A stretch of DNA of 64,000 bases from Pycnopodia helianthoides (taxonomy: Eukaryota > Echinodermata > Asteroidea > Forcipulatida > Asteriidae): NCBI GenBank assembly GCA_032158295.1, contig CM063250.1:4079001-4143000 (forward strand). The letters run 5' to 3'. Positions 1 to 13,890 of this stretch are shown here, piece after piece. The stretch's first letter is position 1, and each line of letters begins with the position of its first letter. The position numbers and the translations under genes are program-made. The notes under the pieces are model-generated. The model searched no databases. It was not told where the DNA came from and saw only the letters and a list, made by a program, of their open reading frames with translations.

Positions 1-92
1 TTTGTACAAACCCAAGGATGTGTCTGGTTGACATTAAATAATGGTAGACTACCATTATTTAATGTCAACCAGACCCTTGGGTTTGTACAAAA
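1..92. repeat. near-perfect 92-bp palindrome (foldback/hairpin)
   Basis: Bases 1-48 and 50-92 are reverse complements apart from a small internal bulge (atgtg on the left against a single c on the right) around a centre of about one base (ggtag-a-ctacc). The outer ends read tttgtacaaacccaagg and ccttgggtttgtacaaa. The palindrome starts exactly at the window edge, so it may extend to the left. It could be a foldback MITE or a hairpin RNA precursor; no flanking target duplication can be judged from here. Confidence 0.85.
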
Positions 93-3000
93 TGGCAGTT
101 CAATAATAATATACAATAGTATCACAAAGTCTCCGATGTCCTACATGCATTTCATGATGTTGAGTTTATCTCATCACAATAAACCATGCTCCAAGAGGTG
201 CTGACTGCAAATGCAGTCGCCATTTGTTTTTTAAGGGTTATAAACAGTCACACAGTGGACCAATTCCTGAATTTGATGTATGGTTATATTTTTGTTCACT
301 TACAATTCATATTCCATAACTTGCATTTGAAGTGTCATGATTCTCTGAGCATGAGGAGTTACATGAGACTCTTTAGCCCTTCTCCAGGCTTTATTAAGTT
401 ACACTGGCTGCTAACAAAAACAGAGACATTGGAGTACCTGTGACATTTTCTGTTTGATAGAGTTTCAGTGTTAAGGACTTTATAATAATAATAGTGGCTT
501 CTCATGGGCTCAAATTTGTCATTCAAACACCTCAAAGTCAATAGTCTGGAATATTCAATTTCAAGGTTAAAGGTAGTTGTAGATTGTGTTTTTTTGTGGA
601 CATAATGCTGATTTATTGGTTAAATGATCAATAAAGATACAATATAGGTCACCTGTGAAAGTTGCAGCTGAACACAGTGTCTACTTGTTGAAAAACAGCA
701 GAAGGCTGTCACAGTACCTTTAAAGTAGTAAACATGGTGCAATGTAAATCAAGCCTGCATTGTGATACAATGTTATACCATGTAATACAGTATGTAAGAG
801 GTTGGGAGGGCCCCATTTCAAAATTAGTTCAATATAATACAATATAATACAAGTTAAATGACAAAAAAAATAACTTTTGTCTATTTTGCTTTTTCAAAAT
901 AATGTTGTGTAGATCTGAGCACATACATAGTGTTAGCCAGAAGGGTGTCTGGTATCTTTTGGACAGTTTTTAAACTTCCAGCAAATTTTGACACCCTTTT
1001 ACAAAATCCTGGCTAAAACCTTGTCTGAGCATGACCTACCACTAGTATTACATGTATACTTAGTATCTGTGAAGAATGGATAATGGCTCACCAGGGCAAT
1101 CCTTCATTGTTATTACATGTACATACAGACAAAAATACCCAAACCTTATTTAAATCAAGATTTGTTTATCTGAAAATCAAGCATTCCGTCACTTTCAAAA
1201 ACAAGGTTTTGCGTACAGGTACAGGTAATGGTCCTTCCTCACTCTGACCATAATGCTCGAACAAAGTCCAACATAGTTCAACGCCAAAACTCACAGACTG
1301 TGACTAGTGTGTCGTCCCGCAATAAATCAAAATCAGCTTTGCAGCTGCAAAAATTAATTTGATATGAATATTAAAAAACTCTTACCACACACTTCAACAG
1401 GTCTTTTTTTAATGTGGGAAACCCCTCATCACCAGGACATTTGCGTCATGTTCAACCATATCTATACTTCAATTAACCACATGGTGTGTACAGTTAGATA
1501 AGTAATTGATCATACGGTCAACTTTATCGTTAATCAATTACCGTCTATGCAATAGTATTCTTGATAAAAAGTTGACACTTTTGCATGGACGTCAATGGCA
1601 GCTTGATATTCCAAGTAAACTTGCTTGTCACAGTCATTGATCAGTTACGATTCAAAGAAACATTGCTCAAGTTGGGTTTTCTTGTTCACACGTAATGCTT
1701 ACATATCCGGTTGAGACGCAGGACATTTTAGATTCACATCAGCGGGCAGATAATAACTTGTGTGTGCATACTGTCTGCAACACAGTGGTATATCATTTTG
1801 TAATCTGAAATTAACATAACGTCATTATGTACATAGTACTGTTGACAATGACGCGTCATAGGTTCCGGGACCCGGGTGTGAATACCAGACTGGATAAAAA
1901 ATGGAAATTAGGTGGTAATACATACATGGAAGCACGTGTATAACAGGGTTCAAAATCTGAAATCCATTCAGTCAGGTTTAAAAAAAGTCGCCCGCAGTTT
2001 GTACATTGTATTCTGTCTTTGGTGGCTAGGGCCCATGATACACTACACTTGATAATTTCTATTTTATTAATCAAGTGATCAGATGAAATTCAGACATTAT
2101 ACCCCAGTGAGTCAAGTAACCAGAATTGCAGTTGCACACGGTAAGTTGGAAATATTCTAAATTACCCGCAATAGTACTCTGATTTTGTCATATTGTATGA
2201 AGAAAGTTCAATAAACACAGTGCTTTTTGCTGGTACTTTTATTTTGACTTTTATTACCTACTATACTCGAGAGGTAAAAAACATTTTAAGTACTATAGTA
2301 CTATGTTCACAACACGTACTGTCAGGCTTTGCGCTTTAAATAGAATTTTTTCACCAGGCTCGTTAAACAGTGCAGGTTACTTGCTCCCAGGAAGTTTGAG
2401 TAGCCCGGATTTTAAACTAGTATGTCATAAATGTAATTTACAGCTAGTTTAATGGTCAAATAAAGTTATGTTATTCACCCACTCAAACAAAAATTGACAC
2501 ATTTTAGAAATTTGTTTTTCACATTTGAAAAGGAAGAAACGGTACGTGTATGAGCAATTTTAAACAACTAGGTTGCACAGTTTTTTTAGTAACCGACAGG
2601 GCAGTTTTTACTAGACAATACATGAATTCAGGGCTAAGCCCTGACTGTTTATTTTTTACTAATTAAATCTAGTGCATAAAACCTCTCCAATTAGTTATGA
2701 ACATTGTAAGAACATGTGACATTGTAATGTGAGTGCCTCATGCTATGCTGTCAAAATGTGCTGTCCATTATATTCAATACTTGCAGACTACAAGTGTTGG
2801 GTTACATTTTAACCCTCTCGTGTTACCAAATTGTTTTTACATCAACAACCGCTAGTGATAGCATTGCTTGACTACACAAGCATGAAGCACATTTTCTTAC
2901 ACTCTAAAACATGCGTGTGTTCTGATATGTCTGAAGCAAACTTTGTGCAAATTATATTATGATCCTGATGATTTTATTTTACACATTCAGAAGAAATTAA

Positions 3001-4245
3001 AAGTACCCTGCTTTTACATTCCCTTTCATTTACAATTTGTTACATAAAATCAATGAGGTCGCTGTAATCTGTTTTTTGTAAAGTTGGGATAGGTGATTTA
3101 ACATAATTTTGATCTTTCCACTAAACTATTTTGAAAGGATTGCTCAACCTACCTCCATGGTATTTTTTGCCACCGTTGTGAAGATCCGATCTTTGTCTAA
3201 TTCCAACAGTGTAAGCTTTGCTATAGAGGGTGAACTGGGAAAAAAAATACCGAGCTAAAAGATGCCTTAGTACTCAGGCTGGAGTGGTTTTTTTTGGTTG
3301 TTGTTGTTTGGTTTGTTTATTTTATCTTGTTCTTAAGTCACCTTATTTGATGGTAAATATGTAAGGAAAGGGTTACACTGGTATAATATTTTTTTCTTCA
3401 AAGAGTGGAATGCACTCTAACATTCCATGTTGCACTTTTGAGTGCTTCATGGATACTGCACAACAACAAATGAAATTCACACGGCATTATTAAATTTATG
3501 TATTCAGTTTTTTTGCGACGTATGGATAAGAGGGAAAAAGCCAAATTGTACTGAACACTAACGAAGAAGAAGAAGAAGAAGAAGAAGGAGGGGAAAAAAA
3601 TGCAACAAAAAACTGGTACACCACGACATACTGAGTTACAGTCTTATCCATCGGTACCCGGCTTGTCCTTGCAGCTAACATGAAATGACATTTGCTGCCA
3701 ATGTTATTGAATGATAATGAAAATGGGACGTGCATATATTGAAGAGTCGCATTCCTCGTAAATTGGCAATCCGACCCTTGAAGAAATCTAATGAATTTTT
3801 ATCAGCAAAAGAAATAATAATGTTTCTGGTTACCTAACTGACCCTAATTTTACGCTGCAACCCTAAACTATTTATTCGGCTTATATAGAAAGAAGAAGAA
3901 AAATAACAGTGAAAAAAACATAAAAACAATCAGGGAAAGGTCTGACTTTGACCAATTTAACATACATGTACATTAAACAGAATTGAAATAGAACCAAGAA
4001 CACTTAATAAAGAAAATTTTACCGAAACCTTTGTGATTTTTTAGTCGCACGATTTTGTGATCGGCCCGGCCGGTTATCGTCTGACTGCGAGCGAAAAATA
4101 CTTACACGATCTCGCAATATAAAGATTTTTTTCCCCATGGCGATAAAGGACTCCATTCAATTCAATGCACAGCACACACGTGTGTACACGACGCTGCGTA
4201 TTGAGCGCATTCTGAGGATTTGCACAATCTGCAGATTGCGCACAA
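93..4245. other. intergenic, no gene seen
   Basis: AT-rich DNA with only short, unconvincing reading frames. It holds short A/T runs, several TACATGTA words and a GAA microsatellite. Nothing looks like a coding exon with matching splice sites. Confidence 0.6.
3563..3590. repeat. (GAA)n microsatellite
   Basis: About eight GAA units followed by an impure purine run (ggagggg then A7). On the minus strand it would encode polyserine, which explains a spurious short frame there. Confidence 0.9.
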
Positions 4246-4370
4246 TTTTGCCCAATCGACAGATTGAGCTGCCAAATCTGCAGACGCAAACTGCAGATTT
4301 TGCCCAATCGGCAGATTGAGCTGCCAAATCTGCAGACACAAACTGCAGGTTTTGCCCAATTGGCTTTGCA
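4246..4370. repeat. 52-bp tandem repeat, about 2.4 copies
   Basis: Units begin ttttgcccaat at 4246, 4298 and 4350, a period of exactly 52 bases. The first two units differ at few positions and the third is cut off. Each unit contains the inverted pair cagattgagctgccaaatctg, so single units can fold. All three forward and minus frames stay open across it, which makes several short artefactual ORFs. Confidence 0.9.
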
Positions 4371-7189
4371 AATCTGTTGAATGCGCTCAACACACGTACA
4401 TGTATATACGAGGGTGGACACACAACAGAAGTTGTATTGGGACCATTTTGGACATTATTTTAGCAGAAAATTTCTCTTTTTTGAGAAATGTATCTGACAC
4501 AATTGTACCTCCATATTAACAAGCCACATCTCTTGCCTACCTGATGTGAGTTTAAAGTATAGAGTTTTTTGATGGATTTTGGTGCTCTTTTTGTTCACTC
4601 ACTGTTTTGGGGGGTTGAATTTCAAAGGTAAATGGGTCAAACTTTTACACACTCGTCAAACATCAGAATTAAAATTAAAAAAAACGCAAAAACGTTTTCT
4701 TTGTTGTTGACCTGCAGACCCTATTTTTAAATGGCATGTAACCTGAAACTGATTTTTTTTTCTTTGGCCTAACGGCTGGAGTGACACTGTATTAATCCTC
4801 AGGGTCTGATATGTTTGTGAATGATGAAGTCAGAAATATGCGCTTGTTTGTTTTTTCTTGCCTTCTGTGTTTCAGTTCAGTTTGTGCAAGCGGTTGCACC
4901 AGGCTGTGATGAACGTGTACTAGGTCCTCTAATACCAATCCTTAACCCTTACATGCACCATTTACTTTAGTGATAAATTGATCTCTATGGACACATTAAT
5001 TGTTTGCTTGATTTTTTGCAAATCGCAACCCCCCCCCCCCAAAAAAAAAAAACTGGTCACAATAGCACCCTCAAAAGTCCTCTTTCCCATTCTGAAAGCT
5101 GTGTGGCCATGATATCTTTATTTTATCGTTTTACAACTATTTTTTCTGCAGGGATTTAAACCGCTGTCGTTGTGTAAAAGTGTTAAGGGAAGACTCAACA
5201 TCAGTGTTATGTAATCTGAGTAAATCAGTCAAAAAGCATCATTTTCAAGAAAGATAACTGGTCAGTTTGAAGGCGATACCATTAGGTGTTAACATTTGAA
5301 CACAATGTGACACAATTTTGTCCTTGTTTAGACAAATGGGCGGGACTGATTGTTTTGGAAATAAAGCTGCGAAGCGTCGTATAGCCCCGATTATCCATGT
5401 AGGGCTCCTATATTGAATTTTGACCATCGTGGAGCATATATATGGCGTAAAAACAGGATGACATGCGATGCATGTTCCACTAAATCAAATGACATGGATC
5501 TGTGTAAGCTGGTGTATCCAGTAATAATTGTGTCGTATTATCGTCTCCTGTCTGAAGCTTTAGGGCATTGTTTGAAGTTTCTGTACAATGTACGTACTTT
5601 GTTCATGTGAGGGCATGGCGGTTTTTCCTCAGTATAAAAAGTGCACCCCTACCAGACTACCCTATGGCTGAGAAAGGCACATTTCTACTGGAACATTTCA
5701 GCGGTCACCAGGGTACTTACCACTATCAGGCGGCAAGGGTGTGATGGGATGACGGCAAGGGCATGCACTTGCCTCAGTGACTTACATGTATCAAGCTGTG
5801 ATTGTTTTATTTAACACTCTTGAAGATCATTTTGCAATTTGTCGTACAGCACTATGTTCTACAGGGACCTGATATGTACAATTTTACAAAGTTTCTGTGA
5901 GACCCCGCCCTCCCCCCTCCCACCCCCCACCCCACACACGGAAACAAATTTGAGCATTAACCATGTATGTGTGCATTGCTTTCATGCGTGTGATGCATTT
6001 CAAGTATAATCTGAAACGTTCTGCCGATATATTTGTACCCAATCCAGACAGTGTGTCTCCGTGCCTGTCTTGTCTGAGCGGGGCGACGGTGGTCTAATGA
6101 GATTGCGGATTACTCTCTGAGAAATTGAGAAATGGAGTATAATGGATGGTTTTAATCATAGGCTGTAGGACAGGGGTGAGCACTAATGGTGTCTGGAGTT
6201 AACATAAATCAAATTTTAAAGTCGACTTTGATCGTACCCCTCCATCACCCCCCCCCCCCCCCCAAAAAAGGAGCATTTACAAGCATGTGTTACCATGGTG
6301 TTACGATGCAATTTGGTTATTGGGGCGTGTTACATAAGTGCATCAAGGGATTGTTTGTTAAGTTCTTGCTGGGCCCCAGGGGACGGGGGAAGACACATTA
6401 AAACATTTTTTGTGGATATTGTTTGCCGCTTGTAAATGATGTCATCGCTTCGTGGATCGAATGTGCCGTTTGGGAGTCTAAATTACTAGTCTTCAAGTCA
6501 CTGAGGGGGATACATTATAGCATAGGACTATGCGCACATAATCTGGGACCACTCAGAGTTATTTGGCAATATTTTTATGTTTATAGCTTGAGTCCACAAA
6601 ATAGTGGCTACATTATTGTACACAATACAACATACATGAAGGTGGCTTGTCTGCTTTGGTTATACAGGCAGTAGAGGAAGTACATTGTACCATGTAACCT
6701 GCATCTGTACTTAAAAGGTAATGTCATAGATTGGTAAACACTCAAATTAATTAACCCTCCTACTGTCAGTGTCTCTTGGCAACATTTTCCAGTGAGTTGA
6801 CCAACCATTTGAAACCATTCGACTGCCAAGGTTGTGTACGGTGGCACAACTGTGCACAGAACTAACTGTGTACTGTGTACATGCATTCCCTCATGGTATC
6901 ATATTGCAGGCTGGCATAGTTTATCTATCATTCAAAACCACTTGAATGGTATTGAATGGTCAGACAGCAAGAGGGTTAATAACCATAAAAACTTACTTGG
7001 TCTATTTTACCTTTTTACAAAATATGGTTTTACTTAAAGGCAGTGGTTATTACTCAAGGAATACATTTACCATAAAAACTTGCGTAAGAAGCCCTGAAGC
7101 TGTTGATAGTGAATAAAAACCAATGACTGGTTCAGGTGTAGAAGGACAGACCAACATGAAGTGATCCAAATGCAGGGATAAAAACAAAA
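4371..7189. other. intergenic, no gene seen
   Basis: No coding exon recognised. Two pure C-runs abutting A-runs occur (C12A12 at 5029-5052; C16A6 at 6248-6269). An AT-rich block at 5240-5610 has the look of an old transposon remnant, but no coding similarity was recognised. Confidence 0.5.
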
Positions 7190-7430
7190 CATGTTTAGCG
7201 TCCTGCCTTTTAAAAAAATGAGGAGGTGGCGGGCACTTTTTTTTTTTCAAGACAAACGGCCGGGATTTTTATTAAGATGGGTGCCAGCTTTTTTCTTTGT
7301 GTTTTTTTGTTGTGCTCAAGTCAAAAATACGATGGTATGTATTTTAGAATTGACTTTTTTCCTGAGAGATTCTAAAAATTGATCCTTAAAAAAAAAAAAA
7401 AAAAAAAAAAAAGGAGGCAGCCTCTAAATA
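7190..7430. repeat. dispersed foldback element, right end damaged
   Basis: The left end acatgtttagcgtcctgcc, and the internal ttcaagacaaacggccggga and gccagcttttttc, match the element at 27,508-27,783. The right end (ggaggcagcctctaaat) has lost most of the inverted terminal sequence that the other copy still has. Confidence 0.65.
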
Positions 7431-9219
7431 TTTGTTTTATATATTTGGCCCAATTCTGGGGATTCCTCCATGGATTATACCATGGACCTCCATGATTAAT
7501 ACATGCATGGCCATGCTCAGGTAGCCCCCCCCCCCACCCCCTGCAGGGATCACTCCATTTGCTCAGTATACACCAGTCGTGTAAATCTTCCCCTCCTGAG
7601 ATTTCCACGGTTCAGGGAAATTCAAACATTGCATACTGACTGTACCTGGAAGAAGAGGCAGTACAAGACGGTGTCAGTATCTTGTAAATAATACGCGAGC
7701 AATGTCAGTTTTTTCTTTTGGGAGATTAATAAAGTTTTTCTTGTGTCTTATTTCTCATATTCATCTTGTTTACGGCATACTTCAGGGCGGATAGAATCCT
7801 CAGGCATGATACATGAGTCATTGAAATGGCACACACAATATTCTTGTCCTCCAACCTATTTAAATGGAAAGTCTTTAAGACGCACAGCAGGAAAATAAAA
7901 TGGTGGGCAAAATATTTTTTTTTTTAATAAAGAGAGAGTGAAATCTGAAGTGGCTTTAAAGGAATATTTCATCAAGTGATTCTTTGTTGTTGTATGTTCA
8001 TTCTTTAGTTCTTAATTTAATCATATCATTATGAAGAAAACTGTACCCCCCCCCCCCCCCCCGCACACATACACACACACAAACTGATGTCAGTATAAAC
8101 TAAATACAGTATTATGTGGGACCTCATGTTATAGTGACAACAGGGAACATTTATGTTCGGTCGTGGAACATGTGCACATTCATAGTTACCTGTGCCATGT
8201 GCTTATTTTTATTGTTGCAATCGAATTGTAAATTGTACACGTAGGCAACAGTGACTTCAGGGTTTTTTAAAGTAATTCTATTGTATCTCCTTCAATTCGA
8301 CTGTTGGAGTGGGGGAGAAGGGGGGGGAGTAGGGAGGTAGTCACCGATATTTAGCTATCAGTGAGCTGCCAGATTGGATTAACAATTCTGTTTTTAAAAC
8401 ATACACCTTTAACTGCTGAAGAAAAAACCGCATCGCCCCTTCAGGTATGAAGTTCAAGGATACTTGTGTACCAACGTGCAGGTGTATGTAGTACACAACA
8501 TCTCCCTCGCTGGAATAAAAGTCAGACCATCTTCAGGGTCGGATGCTCATACCCTGCAGGGGAGCCCCATGTACTCTGTAATTTGCGACTTGATAATCAA
8601 TACGGTATTCTATATTTAGCCTCCCGACTACCCTTTGCATATCGCTGAGAGCAGTGGGATGGGGGTCAACAAGTGGAAGAGTCCTGTTGAAGTTTCAGAT
8701 CAGATTTCTGTTATTCGCTTTTTGGGGTGTTGAATTTGATCTGAAGGCATGACATTAAAGATTGAAACCGAAGATTGATCTTTAGGAGATTCTGGAAACT
8801 CGATAGCCTGTAAGCGTTGAAAACAATATTGTAGACATACATGTAGTTTATCCCGTGTTATCAAGTTAAGTCCCGGAATGTTCATTTTGAACAGGAATTG
8901 CTTTTGTTTCCTGAACACTAACTCCCTTGAGTGATAGATCCCTTCCTGTTTTCTTTAGCCATGCTCTTTCCAACACCATACATGTGTGGTTACTCAATAT
9001 ACTCAAACTGTTGGACTCTGATTATGGTGGCATGCCCAATCCCATGCGAAGCAAAATCACTTTTAAGGCCGTAGTCCAACAGACCCCAACATAAAATACA
9101 GTTTGTTTTTTTAAGGCTTGAGGGTGGAAGGATTTAACAAAAAAATAAAGAAGTTGTGGTGGTTCAGCAGGAGAGGAGATGAAGAAGAAGAAAAGGTTTT
9201 ACATGTACATAGTATGAGC
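7431..9219. other. intergenic, no gene seen
   Basis: Contains C-runs at 7528-7540 and 8046-8062 (the latter next to a CA repeat) and a G-rich stretch at 8310-8336. No exon is supported. Confidence 0.5.
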
Positions 9220-9382
9220 AGGCCTGGAGTTACACGGAGGCCACGGAGGCCATGGCCTCTGTTGCCCCTTGGCCTTGGTGCCCCTTCAAGAATTTCCCAT
9301 AGACTTTAAGATTTTCCAAATGGAAGTGCCCTTTGCAAAATGTAAATGACCTTGCCCTCTCAAAGATGAAGTTCCCGGCCTG
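9220..9382. repeat. AGGCCTGGAATT-type foldback MITE
   Basis: Starts aggcctggagttacac and ends gttcccggcctg, an imperfect terminal inverted repeat. The interior (ggccatggcctctgttgccc, gccctttgcaaaatg, ccctctcaaagatga) recurs at 26,550-26,717 and, in pieces or inverted, at about 10,022, 14,534, 20,318, 27,010 and 60,966. It is a non-autonomous dispersed family of roughly 165 bp with no coding content. Confidence 0.75.
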
Positions 9383-10021
9383 GTATGGACATTATTTTGT
9401 GGAAGGAATACTGGGTAAATAAATGAACTGTGTTTTTCAGTCAACCTTCATTGTAAGAATGATGTTGAAATCTGAAATACTGAGCCTCTTTAATAAAAGT
9501 GTTGGCCAACATGTGAACAGACTCAAATTCATTAAGCACTTTAGCAGTAGTGTTTAGCAAATTTATCAGCTAGGTAAACAAATGCTGACATCGTGTCCTA
9601 ATTTCATTAAGCTGATCAGGCATTTAAACAAATTAGCTTAGCGCAGAAAAACAAATGGCAAAACGATCTTGCCAGCCAAAATGATGTGTAATTTAAATTG
9701 TTGTGACTGGTGCCCTGGTTAATTTTTGCTGAGCAAACAAATTTCCTACGCAACAGTTTTCTGCTGAACAGAGTTGTGTAATACCGATTGTGGATATTTT
9801 TTTGACTGGCCGACCGGACCATTTGGCAAGTTGTTTCAGCTGGTCAGCCACTGGTCTCAACTTGCATATTGGCAAGCGGACCACCTCTAAGGTTGAACCC
9901 TGATAATGATATTGGGAACATGTTTGGCACATTCATGTGTTTTTATCAGCTTTTTGGGAAGTACATGTATGTAAAATAGCCCTTCATTCATGTGTGTTAA
10001 AACACTCAAGGATAACATGGA

Positions 10022-10130
10022 TGCAGGTCTAGAATTTCAACTTTGAGAGGGCAAGGCAATTTTCATTTTTGCAAAGGGCACTTCCATTTTAAAGCCTGGA
10101 AGTCGATGGGAAACATTTAAAGAATGACAA
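10022..10130 (-). repeat. partial copy of the AGGCCTGG family, minus orientation
   Basis: The segments ttgagagggcaaggcaattt and gcaaagggcacttccatttt are reverse complements of the 9,220 element interior. The left terminus reads caggtctagaatt, a decayed version of the family end. Confidence 0.6.
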
Positions 10131-10877
10131 GGTCAAGACCAGCTGGGGTCGATTTCACAAAGAGCTACTTGTGAGACTGATTGTACATGTAAGCTTTGTA
10201 TCAATCCTAATTTCTAAGTAAAGTGTGATTGTCATGATATAAATCACTAAGGTGATATTGACAACTCAACTCACTTTGTGAATATCAAGCCCAGGGCAAC
10301 AGAGGTCATGACCACCAAGCCTTTGTACCCTACATGCTTATAATGCATGACGTAGATTTTTAGCAGTTCATTGACATGATTTGACAAGTCATATTAAACA
10401 AATTCTCTGAAACTCTGCATGTTGCACACCACTCAGTACAAATTGAAGCTTTCGATGACTCCCATGCAGATTTCATTCTGTATTTGGTCCAAGCTAATTT
10501 GACTGATGCTGAGTTTGAGGTTAATATCCCATAAATCGTTACAGCAAAAAAAAAAAGATATGGAGGTCTTTGTGCAATTTGAAAAGAGCGTAGTACTTAA
10601 TTTTCCTTTTAAGGAATAATTATTGGTTTCTGGTTTGTCCCCATCCTCTTATTTTCAATAAACACACTGTGTCAGTGTTTGAGTCTACATGTGCTTGTTT
10701 TTTTCTTCCCAAATGGTAACTGATTCTTTGTATACATTTTACCAATCAAAATCCAACTGCAACTTTTGTTTGATTCTGTTGGACTGAGGGCGTAGAACTA
10801 ATTAGTCGGTTGATAATGTGAGACCAGTGGTACAATCAGAGTCCAACAGTTTGGGTGTTGGGTTAATATCGTAATGT

Positions 10878-11100
10878 TCAGGGTTCTACCCAGTTTTTTT
10901 TTTTAAACTGGGGGGTATTCTAGACCGAAATTTTTTGAAGTTTTGCCAAAGCACAATTAATTGAATCAAGGTCCTCGGTGTTTTACTTGGCGTTTTCTGG
11001 TTTTAAAAAGCCCTACTGTGCAATTTGAAGCATTCTGAATGGTTTATCTTGATGATTTTTGGAAATTTGATCCAAAATATTAAAAATTATATGTAAAAAA
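10878..11100. repeat. dispersed repeat starting CAGGGTTCTACCCAG
   Basis: It shares gaagttttgccaaagcac, aaggtcctcgg and agccctactgtgcaatttg with copies at about 15,012 and 17,305. The terminal word resembles the ends of the foldback at 40,223-40,543 (cagggttctgccca). No coding capacity. Confidence 0.6.
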
Positions 11101-11669
11101 ATCAAAACAAATTGCTGCGTATCTGCACGCATTTTAGCTTCTGCTCGATAAGCTAGCTTGTGCTAGGTGAGAACTCGGGTCAGTGTCTTGTCTTGGATTT
11201 TGTTAAGGTGAGGAAGAATCCTAGTATAAGCTCTCAAGGGAGATACACATACATGTAGGGTGTTAAGCTAGTCATGAATGAATCTACCTGGCTTGAAATA
11301 TCACAGACTATTTGTGCATTCTTACATCCTTCATGAGCTCTGGAGCAAAGTTCAAAATAATATATCACTTTGCTTTGGCTGCTTCACTTCACAATCACAG
11401 CTCATGACCTTTAAAATCATTTATTTTTTCCTGTGGAATTTCACTTGATTCAAATCAGTAGTTCATAATGCATGCAACCACACGGACAGCGACAGCGTAC
11501 CTCCATGATCAATCATGGATTGATCAAGGTCTACTTACGTACATCATAGGTCGGACCCATGTAGGGTCGGACCAAAAGGCTATGGGCTTTTAAGTCAAGC
11601 TGCAATGCTCCATGCATGACGTACATGTAAGACTCTTTCACAATAAGAATGCTTTACCATTGTGATAAA

Positions 11670-11761
11670 TTTTTAAAGATTATTTTAGACGTGGTCATCA
11701 TCATCCAAAAGTCAAAATGTTATTTTTAAACTGTGCACATTCTATGCTAATGTTTTAATTA
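11670..11761. repeat. 92-bp direct duplicate, copy 1
   Basis: Runs from tttttaaagattatttta to atgttttaatta and is repeated at 12,921-13,012 with a single difference (atgctaatg against atactaatg). The surrounding sequence is not shared. The near-identity suggests recent copying. Confidence 0.9.
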
Positions 11762-12920
11762 GTTTGTAAATTTCTTATGAGGGGACTGTTTGCTATGTCA
11801 TCATGGTTGTGATGTTGTGGGTTTAGACTATGTGACTTATATAGTTATATCCCATCCTGTCTACAACTTCATGGTTACAGGTAGTTTTAGGCATTTAAAT
11901 TATAATGTAACTATAAATCATTGTAAAATACTGAGATATACAATGTAAAACTAAAGCTAACATGTTTGCCGCCTACATTTACAAGTGTACTCGTACACTG
12001 TGCAGTGTAGATGGTGGCTGGAAAGAAAGACACACAAAAAAAAAAAAAAAAAAACTTTAAAAAGAGAAATGAAGAAGAAAACAAATTCTTTTGAAGAGCC
12101 ATCACATTTCCTTTTTCCTCAGAAGAGATTAGTGGTATAACATGCTCCCAAGAAATTCCTAAATAAACTAAGAATGTGTTTTACATAACAATGAAGTTTC
12201 CAGAAAAAAACATTTGGCAACCACCTAATTTACAGTTCATTCACACTTGTAAACCAGGTGCATTTAATACAGAGAAATATCAGCAGAAGATTATTGATCT
12301 TTTCCTAAGACCCATCCGACATGTGAAATTTGTTTCCAAGAATAAAGGAATTGGGTTCACGCCAAGGTTAGGAAAGAGAATTGAACCCACAGGGTTTAGT
12401 CACGGTAGTGGTTGTTGAACTGTGGACCCGGTGGGACGTCCAATGCGCGTGGCCCCTCTTTTGTGTTTTCCAGCGTAATGTAAAGCGATTGTAATGTGAT
12501 CTAAGCATGTACAGTCATTATTATAGATTGATGTGGGTGGCTACAATTGGTGTTGTATTTACTTTCTTGCGCACTGAGTGATACACACCACCACAGAGGT
12601 TGGAAAATAGAGTCAGTGTGCCACATGTATAAACAGAGGGTGTCGTTGGATGAGCTTACCATTTTACTCGAAGGGCTTAGACGAGATGGATTAAATACTT
12701 TGACTGATCTGAAAAGTGACTGTTGATTTAAACCATAGAGTATAGTCCAGTAAACACAAATGTGAGTATTTTGTTAATTTATTTATTTTAAAAAATTTTT
12801 TAGGGGGGAGTTCACAAGACAGCAGGACTTTTAGTTTCACTATTATTACTGGACTAGAATTTTCTTTCACGAGACCAGAATCTAAATGATTAAAGAACTT
12901 ACAATTCACATGACTGCTTA

Positions 12921-13012
12921 TTTTTAAAGATTATTTTAGACGTGGTCATCATCATCCAAAAGTCAAAATGTTATTTTTAAACTGTGCACATTCTATACTA
13001 ATGTTTTAATTA
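12921..13012. repeat. 92-bp direct duplicate, copy 2
   Basis: Second copy of the 11,670-11,761 segment, about 1.25 kb downstream in the same orientation, with one mismatch. Confidence 0.9.
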
Positions 13013-13748
13013 ATGAACAAGCACTACATCTCTTTTGTCATCAAGTACACTTTGATACTCTACAAAATTGAAAGTTATTTATCACGTTTATTAGACTAAA
13101 AATAAAAGTTTGAGCATCTTCTTTTAATTTATGACACAGTGAGGTGAAAAACATAAAGACTGCCGAACTGTCCCATAATTTACAGGCCTGACACTGAAAT
13201 CACTGACCTCTGACCTGTGGTACAGTGTTAAATTCAAGCCCTGCTTGTCATTAGATTTTCATTGTTATCCAAAGCTGTTCAAGGATGTGTGGTTATTTTA
13301 AAATTCCATTCATTAAATTAGTTGACTGTAGCTGAGACTGTTAACTGTTTGAGCATGCGCTAATTTGTACAGCTGAGTGTTAGATTTGTGTTCATCAATT
13401 ACCGTACATGAGGCCATGCACGTGTGTGTCGTGCCTTCATCACCATGTAAACGATTGCGCGTGGTGGGGGTGACATAATGCACCGAAAGCACACACTGTG
13501 CAGCCAGCCCACATTATTGTGCACACAGTACTGTCCATGTAGCCTGCCCTGTAGGCCGATATCCAACCCGCACAAGTAGGCCAACAGCTCCCCGGCATTT
13601 GACTAACACGAAAGCTACTTAGAATTCACTCGGAAAATCCCTTTGGTTAATTTGACTGCGGGCCAATCTGACAACCTGATCGCCGGACGGGTGGCTGCGA
13701 GGAACATTACTCTATGTGATTTATTCTCAGTCCACATGGTTAAATAGA

Positions 13749-13773
13749 AAGAGAGCGAGAGAGAGAGAGAGAG
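13749..13773. repeat. (GA)n microsatellite
   Basis: A GA dinucleotide run of about 12 units with one GC interruption. Confidence 0.9.
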
Positions 13774-13890
13774 CTGCAATGTGCTGCAGGAATATGTTTG
13801 CTGGCCAAAATGCTGGGTACATATATTTGTATGACTATATGAGCCTGGGTAAGTCCATATGGCACTTTCAAATGGAGAATGATTAATTAA

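Noticed and set aside
4074..4423. Several overlapping Cys-rich frames that look like a repeat protein
   Set aside because: They all translate the 52-bp tandem repeat in different frames; typical of a non-stop repeat and not of a gene.
12176..12418. 80-residue plus-strand frame
   Set aside because: No known motif, no splice context and no support beyond being open.
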